46,418 nt of DNA from a candidate division KSB1 bacterium (GTDB taxonomy: Bacteria; Zhuqueibacterota; JdFR-76; DREG01). A model generated the notes under the pieces. That model was not told where the DNA came from. It saw only the letters and a list, made by a program, of their open reading frames with translations, and made no database searches. Shown here piece after piece: positions 9,071 to 17,064 of this stretch. Location: positions 1 to 46,418 of the forward strand of contig JADFJB010000018.1 of the NCBI GenBank assembly GCA_022566355.1. The letters are read 5' to 3'. Position numbers and translations under genes: made by a program. The stretch's first letter is position 1. Every line of letters starts with the position of its first letter.

Positions 9071-9532
9071 TTAGACAAAAAAATAAAGGATAAAATATGG
9101 AATCAGTCGTTGCAATAACATTTTTTGTGCTCATAGGTCTTCAAATTGCAACCTTAATTCCCTCGCGAATTTTTAAAAGCAAAATCCGATGGGAATTATT
9201 TATCCCATTCATATCATTACCCATATACATAGGGTATGAATCTTATTATTTGCGACCCGAAGTGCTCGCAACCGTTCCAATAAGAATCGATTTGCTTATT
9301 CTTCATCCTTTGATAATCGCAGCGTTTATCGCATCCATATATCGCCGGGCTACATTATTAACAAAACACAAAAATAAACAAACTAACTTGTTTGTCCTTT
9401 CGAAGCCACGTGTATTGTTAATAATAACGATAGTATGTTTTATAGGTTGGTGGTATTTCGTCCTAGTAGTATGTCAATTTTATCAATAATGGTGTCTAAC
9501 GATTAAGCGTAGGGTCGATGTGCAACGCCTGG
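9071..9532. mobile_element. Candidate integron-type gene cassette (attC-like boundaries)
   Basis: GTTAGAC (9070-9076) lies 20 nt before the small gene at 9097. GTCTAAC (9494-9500), its exact reverse complement, lies 4 nt after that gene's stop and is followed at 9532 by GTTGAAC. These match the integron core boxes R' (GTTRRRY) and R'' (RYYYAAC). In an integrated cassette the 5' end TTRRRY derives from the cassette's own attC, so the perfect complementarity of the 9071-9076 end to the 9494 box is what the model predicts. GCGT (9507-9510) and ACGC (9525-9528) could form the inner stem. The putative attC is short (about 45 nt), no integrase is in the window and no second cassette is seen. This is an inference from short motifs. 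Confidence 0.35.
9097..9489 (+). CDS. Small polytopic membrane protein of unknown function
   Basis: A 130-aa protein with a good Shine-Dalgarno (AAAGGA, 6 nt before the ATG). Hydropathy suggests three or four transmembrane helices (residues about 4-22, 32-50, 68-85 and 105-127), with a basic cytoplasmic-looking segment between the last two (YRRATLLTKHKNKQ). I do not recognise the family. It lies 43 nt after the Agl23-type gene but looks separate from that operon. It nearly fills a 462-bp segment bracketed by attC-like boxes, which is typical of cassette-borne genes. Confidence 0.7.
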   Translation: MESVVAITFFVLIGLQIATLIPSRIFKSKIRWELFIPFISLPIYIGYESYYLRPEVLATVPIRIDLLILHPLIIAAFIASIYRRATLLTKHKNKQTNLFVLSKPRVLLIITIVCFIGWWYFVLVVCQFYQ

Positions 9533-9564
9533 TTGAACTCCGCCGCCTATTTGGAATTATCATT

Positions 9565-10317
9565 TTAGTATGATTTTCCTTCACCATCCTGCTTAAACCC
9601 CCTGCTTGCCATGCGCTTAATAGAAAGTAGCTCTAACAAAATGGGAAAAGCATTTTTCAGTAAAGACAATCGACTATCCGCATCGCTGGTCCATTGAACA
9701 TTAAATTCTTTGATTCGGAATTCTGATTGGATTGCCCGTAAAATTATTTCTACATCAAACATAAAACCATTACTTTTGCATTCTTTAAACAACTGTCTCG
9801 CCACATCTCCACGATACAGTTTAAAACCACATTGCGTATCTGATAACCATTGGGGAATTTTAAGGAAAAGGATTAAAATCCTTCGAAAAACAATTGAATA
9901 GATTTTCCTGTACCAAACCCATGGTTTTGCAACCCTGCTTTCAGGAAGTTTTCTCGATCCATGTGCAATATCACAAATGTCATCTTTGAGCCATTGCAAC
10001 CCGGTCAATGCAAACTCAAAAGGTATGCAGTTACCACTATCGGCGAACATGACGTAATTGCCACTCGATGAGACTATACCACTTCGCACTGCAAAGCCTT
10101 TACCCCTATGATTCTCATTGCGAATGACTTTTGTAACCACCACCTCAGAGGTAGTAACCTTTCGTGCCGTTTGGGATGTTTCATCAGTACTTCCATCATC
10201 CACGATGATAATTTCTCCGGAAATACGGTTTTCTATCAAGAATTTTTCTACAGCTTGGATGTCGTTAGTAATTTTTTTGTTTTCATTAAATGCAGGAATG
10301 ATGATTGATAAATCCAT
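9565..10317 (-). CDS. Family 2 glycosyltransferase, Alg5/DPM1-like (polyprenyl-phosphate glycosyltransferase)
   Basis: A 250-aa GT-A enzyme. The start MDLSIIIPAFNENKKI and EIIIVDDGSTDET form the nucleotide-sugar-binding half. SDTQCGFKLYRGDVARQLF followed by FMFDVEIILRA is the acceptor-side signature of dolichyl/undecaprenyl-phosphate glucosyl- or mannosyltransferases. The usual D-x-D metal motif appears as FADSGNCIPFE (D-S-G), so the second Asp is replaced. No transmembrane tail is present, unlike many bacterial relatives. The gene lies 43 nt downstream of the ABM gene and is probably co-transcribed with it. A product such as polyprenyl-phosphate-glucose could feed the Agl23-type transferase at 7485, but the donor sugar cannot be read from sequence. 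Confidence 0.85.
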   Translation of the reverse strand: MDLSIIIPAFNENKKITNDIQAVEKFLIENRISGEIIIVDDGSTDETSQTARKVTTSEVVVTKVIRNENHRGKGFAVRSGIVSSSGNYVMFADSGNCIPFEFALTGLQWLKDDICDIAHGSRKLPESRVAKPWVWYRKIYSIVFRRILILFLKIPQWLSDTQCGFKLYRGDVARQLFKECKSNGFMFDVEIILRAIQSEFRIKEFNVQWTSDADSRLSLLKNAFPILLELLSIKRMASRGFKQDGEGKSY

Positions 10318-10360
10318 AGGTTTTTCTATATGAAATCATACTCCCTCTGTAGGTTAATTC

Positions 10361-11122
10361 TCACTTTATAAAATTTTTTCCTGCAATCATATTAAAATGT
10401 TTTACAGTCAAATCATCGTTGGTCTGTACACTTTTGCTAAAATCTGTTTCCAGCACCATTTTCCATTGATATAATTTGGAAAACGTGTGTTTAACACGAT
10501 CCACCAATTCCTGAAAGCGACCGCTTTGCTCATATCTGTCCGCATCTTCCTTACTATCCCACACAGTAACCGATATGTATTCTCTCTTACTCTGAAGGTT
10601 TTCCGTTAAATAGGCATATAGACATCCATGGGTTAATTTTAAAACAGGGAGAATTTCTTCGTTATACAGGATTTTGAATTCGTTAGTTTTCCCGCTTTCA
10701 ATTTGTAGCGATACGATTCGAACATACATGCGGGCATTATCCTCTTTCAACGGGGGAACCGCTTCTGTTTGAGTGGTCACATTAAATTGCTTTACAATGG
10801 GTTCTTCCGGAACGGGTTTGTATTCCAGTTCCAGGTTTTCGGACAGATGAATTTTCCACTCGACAGCTTCTGCTAAATAGGGTCTGACTATTTCAACCAG
10901 GTCTTCATACACTCCGCTTTTTTCATAGTTTTCAGAATATTTCTGAGATTCCCAAAATGTCAATGAAATAAATTCCTCCGGATTTCGTCCACTTTGATTT
11001 AGACCTGCAAAGAGACAACCGGGCAGCTTTTGTAGTTCAGGTATAATCGTGTCATGATAAAAATCACGAAACTGAGCCAAAGTACTGAGATTTACTCTTA
11101 CTTGAAGGATACGCATAAACAT
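10361..11122 (-). CDS. Tandem antibiotic-biosynthesis-monooxygenase (ABM) domain protein
   Basis: A 253-aa protein with AAGGAGGG well placed before the ATG at 11122. Two repeats of a dimeric alpha/beta-barrel fold are visible. The first covers residues about 1-90 (FRDFYHDTIIPELQKLPGCL, EFISLTFWESQKYSENYEKSG). The second covers about 125-225 (FKILYNEEILPVLKLTHGCL, EYISVTVWDSKEDADRYEQSG). Each half has the stalk of an ABM/YgiN-type domain, and the repeat similarity shows internal duplication, so one chain may form the barrel normally made by a dimer. Substrate and catalytic role are unknown, and many such proteins are small-molecule monooxygenases or stress proteins. It lies between the alanine-racemase-like gene (107 bp upstream) and the GT2 gene (43 nt downstream). 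Confidence 0.75.
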   Translation of the reverse strand: MFMRILQVRVNLSTLAQFRDFYHDTIIPELQKLPGCLFAGLNQSGRNPEEFISLTFWESQKYSENYEKSGVYEDLVEIVRPYLAEAVEWKIHLSENLELEYKPVPEEPIVKQFNVTTQTEAVPPLKEDNARMYVRIVSLQIESGKTNEFKILYNEEILPVLKLTHGCLYAYLTENLQSKREYISVTVWDSKEDADRYEQSGRFQELVDRVKHTFSKLYQWKMVLETDFSKSVQTNDDLTVKHFNMIAGKNFIK

Positions 11123-11229
11123 GGTTTTGCCCTCCTTCCTTTAAAGGTTTAGTGATCTCATTTGTTTAGTGGACGCGTTATCAATTAAACAACAATCATT
11201 CGGCATTACCAGTGTCACAAAATGGCAAC

Positions 11230-12441
11230 CTAAAGGAATTCCCTCGGCAATAATGGATTCATCCAAATTAAAATTTTGTAAACAGAGGTTCCCGCCCAGG
11301 CCGCCAGTTCTTCGGCAGCAATTTTATTGTCACCTTGTTTGCCAAATAGAACAACCTCATCCCCAATTTTAATATCCTTTGAACCCGAGATGTTGATGGT
11401 CATGTGATTTGAAGTAACCAATGCCACAGATGGCCAACGTTTTCCATGGAGCAACACTTCTGCCTTACCAGCTGCCTGGTTTGGATAACCATCGGAATAA
11501 CCAATCGAAAGAGTGGCTACCGGTGTATCTTCTATTGCAAGAAAGGCTTTATGGTATGAAACGGAATCTCCGGGTCGAAGTGTTTTGACATACATGACCC
11601 TGGTTTTTAAAGTCATAACAGGGCGAAGGTCGATATTACGTGCTTTATACTCTCGTGTTGAGGGATACTGGCCATAGATGGCGATGCCCGGGCGGACCAT
11701 ATCGAGATAAGTTTCGGGTGAAGAGATTACCCCGGCGCTGCTGGCCATGTGACGCAGACCGAGGGGAATCCCCTTCTTTTTTGCGGATTCGCACACTTCC
11801 AAAAATCGTTGTAATTGGGCTTTATCAAATTCTTCATCCTCGGTGAGAGGCGTAAAAATTCCTTCGATCTTGATGCCATCCGAAACTGCGACTTTCTCAA
11901 TAAAGTGTAAAGCTTTGTAATACGGAACGCCGATTCGACCTAACCCTGTATCCATCTTGATGTGTACTTTTGCGGTTTTATTCTGCTTTCTAGCAGCCGC
12001 GGAAAGTAATTTAAAATCATCCGTATAAATGGATTGTGAAATGTTGTTTCGAACCATCTCTTCAGCTTCATGATTTGAAAAAGAACCAAAATTTAATATA
12101 GGTGTTTTAACTTCGTTCTCTCGCAGTGACAAAGCTTCTTGAAATTTGCCGACTGCCAAAAAAGCAACGCTTTGGCTTTCCAGGTATTTTCCTACTTTCA
12201 CCAAACCATGACCATAGGCATTCGCTTTGATAACCGCCATCACTGGTCGATTGTTTACCTTCTTCCTGATTTGATTTAAATTCCAGCCCATGTTTTTTAA
12301 ATCGATTTCCAGCCAGGGATCGGTTGGATTTTTTGGCTGGTTTGTAGGAATAGAGGCTACGGCTTCGTATCCCGAAACTGCTAAACCGGCAGCAGCGGCG
12401 CCTGATAATTGAAAAAAGTTCCTTCGATTAAAATTAGACAT
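11230..12441 (-). CDS. Tat-exported alanine/broad-spectrum racemase-like PLP enzyme
   Basis: A 403-aa fold-type III PLP enzyme. The ATG at 12441, with GGGAG upstream, begins MSNFNRRNFFQLSGAAAAGLAVSG, a twin-arginine signal, so the enzyme should be exported folded. The PLP lysine is in AVIKANAYGHG (K72). HIKMDTGLGRIG and the GDSVSYHKAF loop, with its catalytic-type Tyr, match alanine racemases, and SIGYSDGYPN matches the C-terminal domain. Where classical Alr has (S/C)-M-D, this protein reads SNHMTINI, changing the active-site entrance. The full Alr length plus signal argues for a functional enzyme. Export and the altered motif point to periplasmic production of D-Ala or other D-amino acids rather than the housekeeping racemase. 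Substrate range is inferred only. Confidence 0.85.
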   Translation of the reverse strand: MSNFNRRNFFQLSGAAAAGLAVSGYEAVASIPTNQPKNPTDPWLEIDLKNMGWNLNQIRKKVNNRPVMAVIKANAYGHGLVKVGKYLESQSVAFLAVGKFQEALSLRENEVKTPILNFGSFSNHEAEEMVRNNISQSIYTDDFKLLSAAARKQNKTAKVHIKMDTGLGRIGVPYYKALHFIEKVAVSDGIKIEGIFTPLTEDEEFDKAQLQRFLEVCESAKKKGIPLGLRHMASSAGVISSPETYLDMVRPGIAIYGQYPSTREYKARNIDLRPVMTLKTRVMYVKTLRPGDSVSYHKAFLAIEDTPVATLSIGYSDGYPNQAAGKAEVLLHGKRWPSVALVTSNHMTINISGSKDIKIGDEVVLFGKQGDNKIAAEELAAWAGTSVYKILIWMNPLLPREFL

Positions 12442-12599
12442 TTTCAGTACTCCCAAAATTCTATTAACCTGGATAATTCAAAACCATGATTATCAGATGA
12501 TTTTTTCTATTGCAGAATAGGGCAGTTTTGAAAAAGACACTGACGCAAAATAGCGACAAATCAAGAAAATTGCAAGAAGAATTAAAATTAATGGTTTTT

Positions 12600-12628
12600 A
12601 AAAAAGGTAGCAGTGAAATGCCACCTTA
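12600..12628 (-). terminator. Intrinsic terminator downstream of the 115-aa gene
   Basis: On the minus strand AAGGTGGCA (12628-12620) pairs with TGCTACCTT (12613-12605), nine pairs including one G-U, around a six-base TTTCAC loop, followed directly by a run of T. It starts 18 nt past the stop at 12646 and is a textbook Rho-independent terminator. Confidence 0.8.
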
Positions 12629-12645
12629 GGTATTATTGAAGTTGG

Positions 12646-12993
12646 TTAATTATTGCACACTCGGGGAATTATCCAAACTTTTTTAATCGGGGTGGTAACG
12701 ACATGATTACCAAATTCCAGACACAATCCGCGCGCTGCTACGATATCTAGCTTTATGATGCTTCCGCCCCAGGTGCATCCGTTTATTGTAGTTCTAAGCG
12801 GAGACAATCCATTGCGATCGAACCAACCCCCGCTGACCAAATAGTGTCCGTCAACGTCCACCTGTATTGAGTAAGTTGAATTTTTGGTTTTTACAAATAA
12901 CCAGTCTCCATATTTTAAATCCACCTTTCGGATTTGAGTCAGGTTCTTTGCATGTTCGGTAATTGTGGAGAGATTGTGTCCTTGTGCTTTCAT
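12646..12993 (-). CDS. Hypothetical 115-aa beta-rich protein
   Basis: A 115-aa protein starting at the ATG at 12993, preceded by a purine-rich AAAGAAAA. There is no signal peptide or membrane segment, so it is probably cytoplasmic. Residues 25-110 are predicted mostly beta: DLKYGDWLFVKTKNSTYSI, then VDGHYLVSGGWFDRNGLSP and a Gly/Trp motif NGCTWGGS, ending PIKKVWIIPR. I do not recognise the family. It has its own terminator and is separated by about 200 bp from the racemase gene, so it appears to be a single-gene unit. Confidence 0.65.
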   Translation of the reverse strand: MKAQGHNLSTITEHAKNLTQIRKVDLKYGDWLFVKTKNSTYSIQVDVDGHYLVSGGWFDRNGLSPLRTTINGCTWGGSIIKLDIVAARGLCLEFGNHVVTTPIKKVWIIPRVCNN

Positions 12994-13123
12994 TTTTCTT
13001 TAATCGGTATCTTATTTTTTAATTTAATAATAAAATTTAAAGAATACAAGTTGAAAAACTAGTGATCCTTTTTTATTCAAAAATAATCAAAAATACATAT
13101 GAATGAGACGTTTACTCGATCCT

Positions 13124-13300
13124 TTAAGTTCTATTCCATTTTCGTATGATTAAGAGACATTTTATACCATTAACACCGCTCTCAATTTGCTTATCTACTT
13201 TTTTGAATGCTTTCAGTAATGGATTCGGGATATCTTCTTGATTCTCTGGATTCAAAGCGAAATAAGCTGGACGAAATAATCGGGCATTGATTGGTGTCAT
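13124..13300 (-). CDS. Possible 58-aa small protein
   Basis: The ATG at 13300 opens a 58-codon frame reading MTPINARLFRPAYFALNPE, then an acidic/Pro stretch and a helical KAFKKVDKQIESGVNG, ending KCLLIIRKWNRT. Its composition looks more protein-like than the longer overlapping frame at 13191-13385. No strong Shine-Dalgarno is present and I recognise no homologue. It could be a small gene or a gene relic in the 457-bp gap between the 115-aa gene and the NhaC gene. Confidence 0.3.
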   Translation of the reverse strand: MTPINARLFRPAYFALNPENQEDIPNPLLKAFKKVDKQIESGVNGIKCLLIIRKWNRT

Positions 13301-13415
13301 AGCTTTTTACTGAATGAATCACATACTCTTCAAAAAAAAAGTCTAGTCGGTTTGAGGCGTAGTTTCGATAGAAGATATTCCGCAAATAATTCGATTAAGC
13401 GGTGAGTTAATTATT

Positions 13416-13441
13416 AAAAAAGGAATAACAGTTTTTATTCC
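13416..13441 (-). terminator. Intrinsic terminator after the NhaC gene
   Basis: On the minus strand GGAATAA (13441-13435) and TTATTCC (13428-13422) form a perfect 7-bp stem with a six-base AAACTG loop, followed by six T. It begins 10 nt beyond the stop codon at 13451. Confidence 0.75.
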
Positions 13442-13450
13442 AACAAATGA

Positions 13451-14842
13451 TTACCCGGATTTCCTACCAAATCCAGTTATTGCAGCAATAATCATTAAGG
13501 GAAATAAAACCAAACCATAGAAAAAGAAAATAGCCTCCTGGGTCCAATCCAATACTTCAACGAAGGCATACCGGTCGGAAATTTCACGCTGGATTGCTGC
13601 AGCAGCAACGATAGTAGCCGAATAAGGCAACACATATGGAAAGGAACAGGAAATGGTGTCCAAAAGATTTGCGCTACGATGGGGATGGATGTTATGCAAT
13701 TTTCTTAAGGAGTTCGCTAAAGGACCAGCAGTTATCATTGCAACTGTATTAACCGAAACACAAATATTCATAAAAGAAATCAATGCAACAATGGCTAATT
13801 CCGTACCGCGTATTGTTTTAGCAATCTCTCGTTTAAGCCAATTTAAAAGAATTTCTAAAAAACCACCCGCTTCCATAATTCCGATAATGGTCACCAATAA
13901 TAATGTCAGAATTGCAGTAGGTAGCAAAGACATAGCGCCGCTAACTGCAGTGCCAGCAATCGAGCCCTCACCGGTAAGATGGAAAACACGATCGATTGGA
14001 AATACACCGGTAATAGGTCCTACTACAATTGCTGCTACAATACCGGCGGTTAACGCAGCCAAGAAATGACGACCACTGACCGCAACAACAAAAACAATAA
14101 CAGCTGGAATCAACATGGGCAGACCGGTAGGATCGGCAGTTTCCGCAAGTAGTTTCTCTGCTTCAGCAGCAGCAATATTCGACTGACCGCCGCCAAATAC
14201 CAGGAAAAGCAGCGATGAAATGCCGGCGGCGATCAACACATATTTAAGCCTCGATCGAACCACACCACCCACATCAGTTTCCTGTGTGGCTGCAGATATG
14301 ATGGTTGTATCTGAGATCGGCGCCAGGTTATCCCCCAGCGCAGCGCCACTAAAGATAGCGCCCATCAATGCAGCAGGATTTCCCCCCAAAACTATACCGG
14401 CGGGATACAGGACGGCGGTAAATCCAACGATCGTTCCCAAACCTGTACCAACCGAAGTAGCAAACAAAGAAGCAGATATAAAAACAGCGAGTGTAAAAAA
14501 AGAACCGGTTAAATGTAGCTTCCAGCCAATCCACACCATCGCTTCGACCAACCCGGAATCTGCGAGAATGCCGGAAAATGCGCCAGCCCACAACCAGCAC
14601 ACAACGGCAACTGTCGCTACTCTGTTCGCCATAAGCGAAAAAATACGCTCGCTGTAATGGGCCACATCTTTCGCCAATAACATCCCGGCAGAAATGCCGA
14701 CCATACAAGCGATGATCATTCCTTCAACTGCGGGAGAGCCATAAATGACCAGGGTTACCGTAAAAACGATGAATATAACTAAAGGGACAATACTTAAAAT
14801 CGGTCCGCCACGAAATTCGATTCGGTTGGAGTTATTTGTCAT
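13451..14842 (-). CDS. nhaC: NhaC-family Na+/H+ antiporter
   Basis: A 463-aa polytopic inner-membrane protein with AAGGA about 10 nt before the ATG at 14842. About eleven or twelve helices are apparent. The conserved NhaC motif GAALGDNLAPISDTTIISAATQ (about residues 165-186) carries the Asp residues expected for ion coupling, and SVGTGLGTIVGFT and MNICVSVNTVAMITAGP are typical of the family. Members exchange Na+ for H+, and some relatives move organic anions or amino acids. Here the gene lies between the exported racemase and the NSAR/GNAT pair on the same strand. That makes a role in ion-coupled transport linked to amino-acid turnover possible but unproven. The gene ends in its own terminator. 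Confidence 0.85.
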   Translation of the reverse strand: MTNNSNRIEFRGGPILSIVPLVIFIVFTVTLVIYGSPAVEGMIIACMVGISAGMLLAKDVAHYSERIFSLMANRVATVAVVCWLWAGAFSGILADSGLVEAMVWIGWKLHLTGSFFTLAVFISASLFATSVGTGLGTIVGFTAVLYPAGIVLGGNPAALMGAIFSGAALGDNLAPISDTTIISAATQETDVGGVVRSRLKYVLIAAGISSLLFLVFGGGQSNIAAAEAEKLLAETADPTGLPMLIPAVIVFVVAVSGRHFLAALTAGIVAAIVVGPITGVFPIDRVFHLTGEGSIAGTAVSGAMSLLPTAILTLLLVTIIGIMEAGGFLEILLNWLKREIAKTIRGTELAIVALISFMNICVSVNTVAMITAGPLANSLRKLHNIHPHRSANLLDTISCSFPYVLPYSATIVAAAAIQREISDRYAFVEVLDWTQEAIFFFYGLVLFPLMIIAAITGFGRKSG

Positions 14843-15107
14843 TTATCAGAATCCTTATTTCATAACAATATTTTGGCTAATATATTAAGATCAAGACGTA
14901 TTTTACTTATATGTCATACTATTAGCAAGGTATTTTTCAGCTTGATTAGATTTTTCAGCTATCCCATCCCAATACGCCTTGGACTTTAGCAAGGACATAG
15001 GACTGATTCTTTACCCCCATATTGGTTTTTGTGCGATAAATTTTTGCAAAATAAAAATCAATTTCTAATTTGACAAATTTTCTATTATAAAACGAATTAC
15101 AATAATT

Positions 15108-16235
15108 TCAGCTCACATGCAACGTCTCACTGCGAACAGTCAGGTTATCAACGCGATCCATATTTACCTCAACCCCCATGCCAGGTTTATCCAGCGGCAC
15201 AGTTACCATTCCGTTCTCATCCATAGTCCATTCCGGTTTAACAATATCTTGTTGCCAGTAACGACTGCTTGGCGAAACGTCCCCAGGTAAAACAAAATTC
15301 GGTAAAGATGCCAGTGCTACATTATGTGCCCGCCCGATTCCACTTTCGAGCATGCCACCGCACCATACGGGGATATTGTTTTCCTGGCAGAAATCATGGA
15401 TTGCGATAGAGGATGTAAAACCTCCAACTCTACCCGGTTTGATATTGATGATTTTGCCGCTGCCGAGTGCAACCATGTCTTCGGCCTTTTCAAGATTGGT
15501 GATGGATTCATCCAGGCAAATCGGTGTTTTGAGTTGCTGCTGTAATGTTGCATGTCTAATGATATCATCCCATGCCAGGGGTTGCTCGATCATCATTAAA
15601 CCGAATTGGTCTAGTTGTTTCAAAATGTCTATGTCAGCCAGTGTATAAGCGTTGTTGGCATCTGCCATAATTTTTGCCGCCATTCCCAGGGCTTCCCGCA
15701 CAGCTGATAAAAACTTAATATCTTTGCCTGGTTTAATTTTTATTTTGATTTTATTATACCCTTCAGCCAAACAACTTTGTGTTTTGTCTGCCAATATTTT
15801 TGGGCTATCCTGAATTCCCAATGAAATTCCGGTGGCAATTCGATCCCGTGTACCACCGATTAATTTGGATAATGGAACTCCCTGGATTTGCGCAGTGAGT
15901 TCCCAAGCGCCCATCTCGATTCCCGCTTTTGCCATATCATGACCGCGAATATCCGCATCGACCACTTTGTGGATTTCGTTTGGATGATTGAAGTTTTTTC
16001 CCAGTATACGTGGGGCTATCCATTCTTTGATGGCCAACCAGCAAGTATCGATGGTTTCAGGAGTGTAGTTGGGTAGTTCATCAGCGACGCATTCACTCCA
16101 GCCCGTGATCCCGTTTTGATCAATCAATTCAAGAAGAAGAAATCGCCGAATAGACATCGTTCCGGAAGATATCTGAAACGGCTCTTTCAAAGGCAATTGA
16201 ATTTCACGAAAAATAATTTTGTTTATTTGCAGCAT
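15108..16235 (-). CDS. Enolase-superfamily N-succinylamino acid racemase / o-succinylbenzoate synthase (MenC-like)
   Basis: A 375-aa protein with AAAGGG 8 nt before the ATG. The N-terminal capping domain (SGTMSIRRFLLLEL) is followed by a (beta/alpha)8 barrel with all superfamily catalytic residues: K164-x-K166 in KIKIKIKPG, metal ligands D192 (ADANNAY), E217 (MMIEQPL) and D242 (CLDES), and the general base K266 (INIKPGRVGG). GGMLESGIGRAHN is typical of the OSBS/NSAR subgroup. OSBS makes menaquinone precursor and NSAR racemises N-succinyl amino acids. No other men gene is nearby, but a GNAT acyltransferase lies 10 nt upstream in the same operon. That is the arrangement known for the D-to-L amino-acid conversion pathway described in Geobacillus, so NSAR activity is favoured. 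Confidence 0.85.
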   Translation of the reverse strand: MLQINKIIFREIQLPLKEPFQISSGTMSIRRFLLLELIDQNGITGWSECVADELPNYTPETIDTCWLAIKEWIAPRILGKNFNHPNEIHKVVDADIRGHDMAKAGIEMGAWELTAQIQGVPLSKLIGGTRDRIATGISLGIQDSPKILADKTQSCLAEGYNKIKIKIKPGKDIKFLSAVREALGMAAKIMADANNAYTLADIDILKQLDQFGLMMIEQPLAWDDIIRHATLQQQLKTPICLDESITNLEKAEDMVALGSGKIINIKPGRVGGFTSSIAIHDFCQENNIPVWCGGMLESGIGRAHNVALASLPNFVLPGDVSPSSRYWQQDIVKPEWTMDENGMVTVPLDKPGMGVEVNMDRVDNLTVRSETLHVS

Positions 16236-16245
16236 TTTGCGCCCT

Positions 16246-17064
16246 TTAATAAAGTTTATTTAATATGTAATAACAACGATCTGTTTTATCTCTATAAAAA
16301 CCAGTAAGTTCATAATTTTTATCAAGATAATGGAGAAATGATTGCCTGGTATTGCTCCGCCATTGTCCGGCCAGTTCTAAAGATTGTTTTTGTATCTCAT
16401 TGATATCCAAAGGGATTTCGATACGGACAAATTCCTCCTCCACAAAAATGGGTTCAACAAGAATGAGTTTTGTTTCTTCATTAATTTTTGTGTTCACAAC
16501 AATGGATTTATTACCTTCAGGTTCAATGGATTTAGAAGATTGTTCTGTATCCCGTCTCTTGTTGAGATCCCATCGTACAATAAACCGGTCCATACCAATT
16601 CCACGATGGAGATCGCTTTCATTGCCATCGATGTACATATCCGGAACATATTTGTCAATTTCCACTCCTAGTTTATTCAAATTTAGATGTGCATTTTTAC
16701 TAACAAGCGGGTCGAAGGTCCAATACATTGTCTCAATACCGAGTTTTTTAACGGTATCTGCCTGGTATCTTTTTAGACGAGCTCCCAAATTTTCATCCCG
16801 ATATTCCGGTTGAACAGCCAACATATGTGACCAATGAACCGGTTTTCCATCCATCAGTCCGGTCAAGCCGTAAACAAACCCGATCAATTCACCTTTTTCG
16901 TTAAATGCACCGGCAGTCACACCGCCAATTTTCTGACTGACCATTAAAATTGAAGGAGGAACACATTCCGCAAAACTTTGGCCCCATGTATCCTTCTCAA
17001 GGGTCTCACATGCCAGAAACTCCCGGTGGTCCTCTAACTGTCGTATTGTAATTTTACTTCGCAT
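16246..17064 (-). CDS. GNAT-family N-acyltransferase (COG3375-like), probable D-amino acid N-succinyltransferase partner
   Basis: A 272-aa protein. Residues about 1-150 form a GNAT fold: GVTAGAFNEKGELIGFVYGLTG, then HWSHMLAVQPEYRDENLGARLKRYQ, where the EYRDENLGARLK segment is the acyl-CoA pyrophosphate loop (usually Q/RxxGxG/A). FDPLVSKNAHLNLNKLGVE and ERGIGMDRF-like HRGIGMDRFIVRWDL are characteristic of COG3375. The C-terminal 100 residues are a charged helical extension. It is 10 nt upstream of the NSAR/OSBS-like gene and transcribed with it. Published NSAR operons pair such a GNAT with NSAR, the GNAT succinylating D-amino acids. The third enzyme, an L-desuccinylase, is not in this window. 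No clear Shine-Dalgarno is visible before the ATG. Confidence 0.75.
   Translation of the reverse strand: MRSKITIRQLEDHREFLACETLEKDTWGQSFAECVPPSILMVSQKIGGVTAGAFNEKGELIGFVYGLTGLMDGKPVHWSHMLAVQPEYRDENLGARLKRYQADTVKKLGIETMYWTFDPLVSKNAHLNLNKLGVEIDKYVPDMYIDGNESDLHRGIGMDRFIVRWDLNKRRDTEQSSKSIEPEGNKSIVVNTKINEETKLILVEPIFVEEEFVRIEIPLDINEIQKQSLELAGQWRSNTRQSFLHYLDKNYELTGFYRDKTDRCYYILNKLY

Noticed and set aside
13191-13385. 64-codon minus-strand frame
   Set aside because: It starts with TTG, has no Shine-Dalgarno and low-quality composition; the overlapping 58-codon ATG frame at 13124-13300 is more protein-like.
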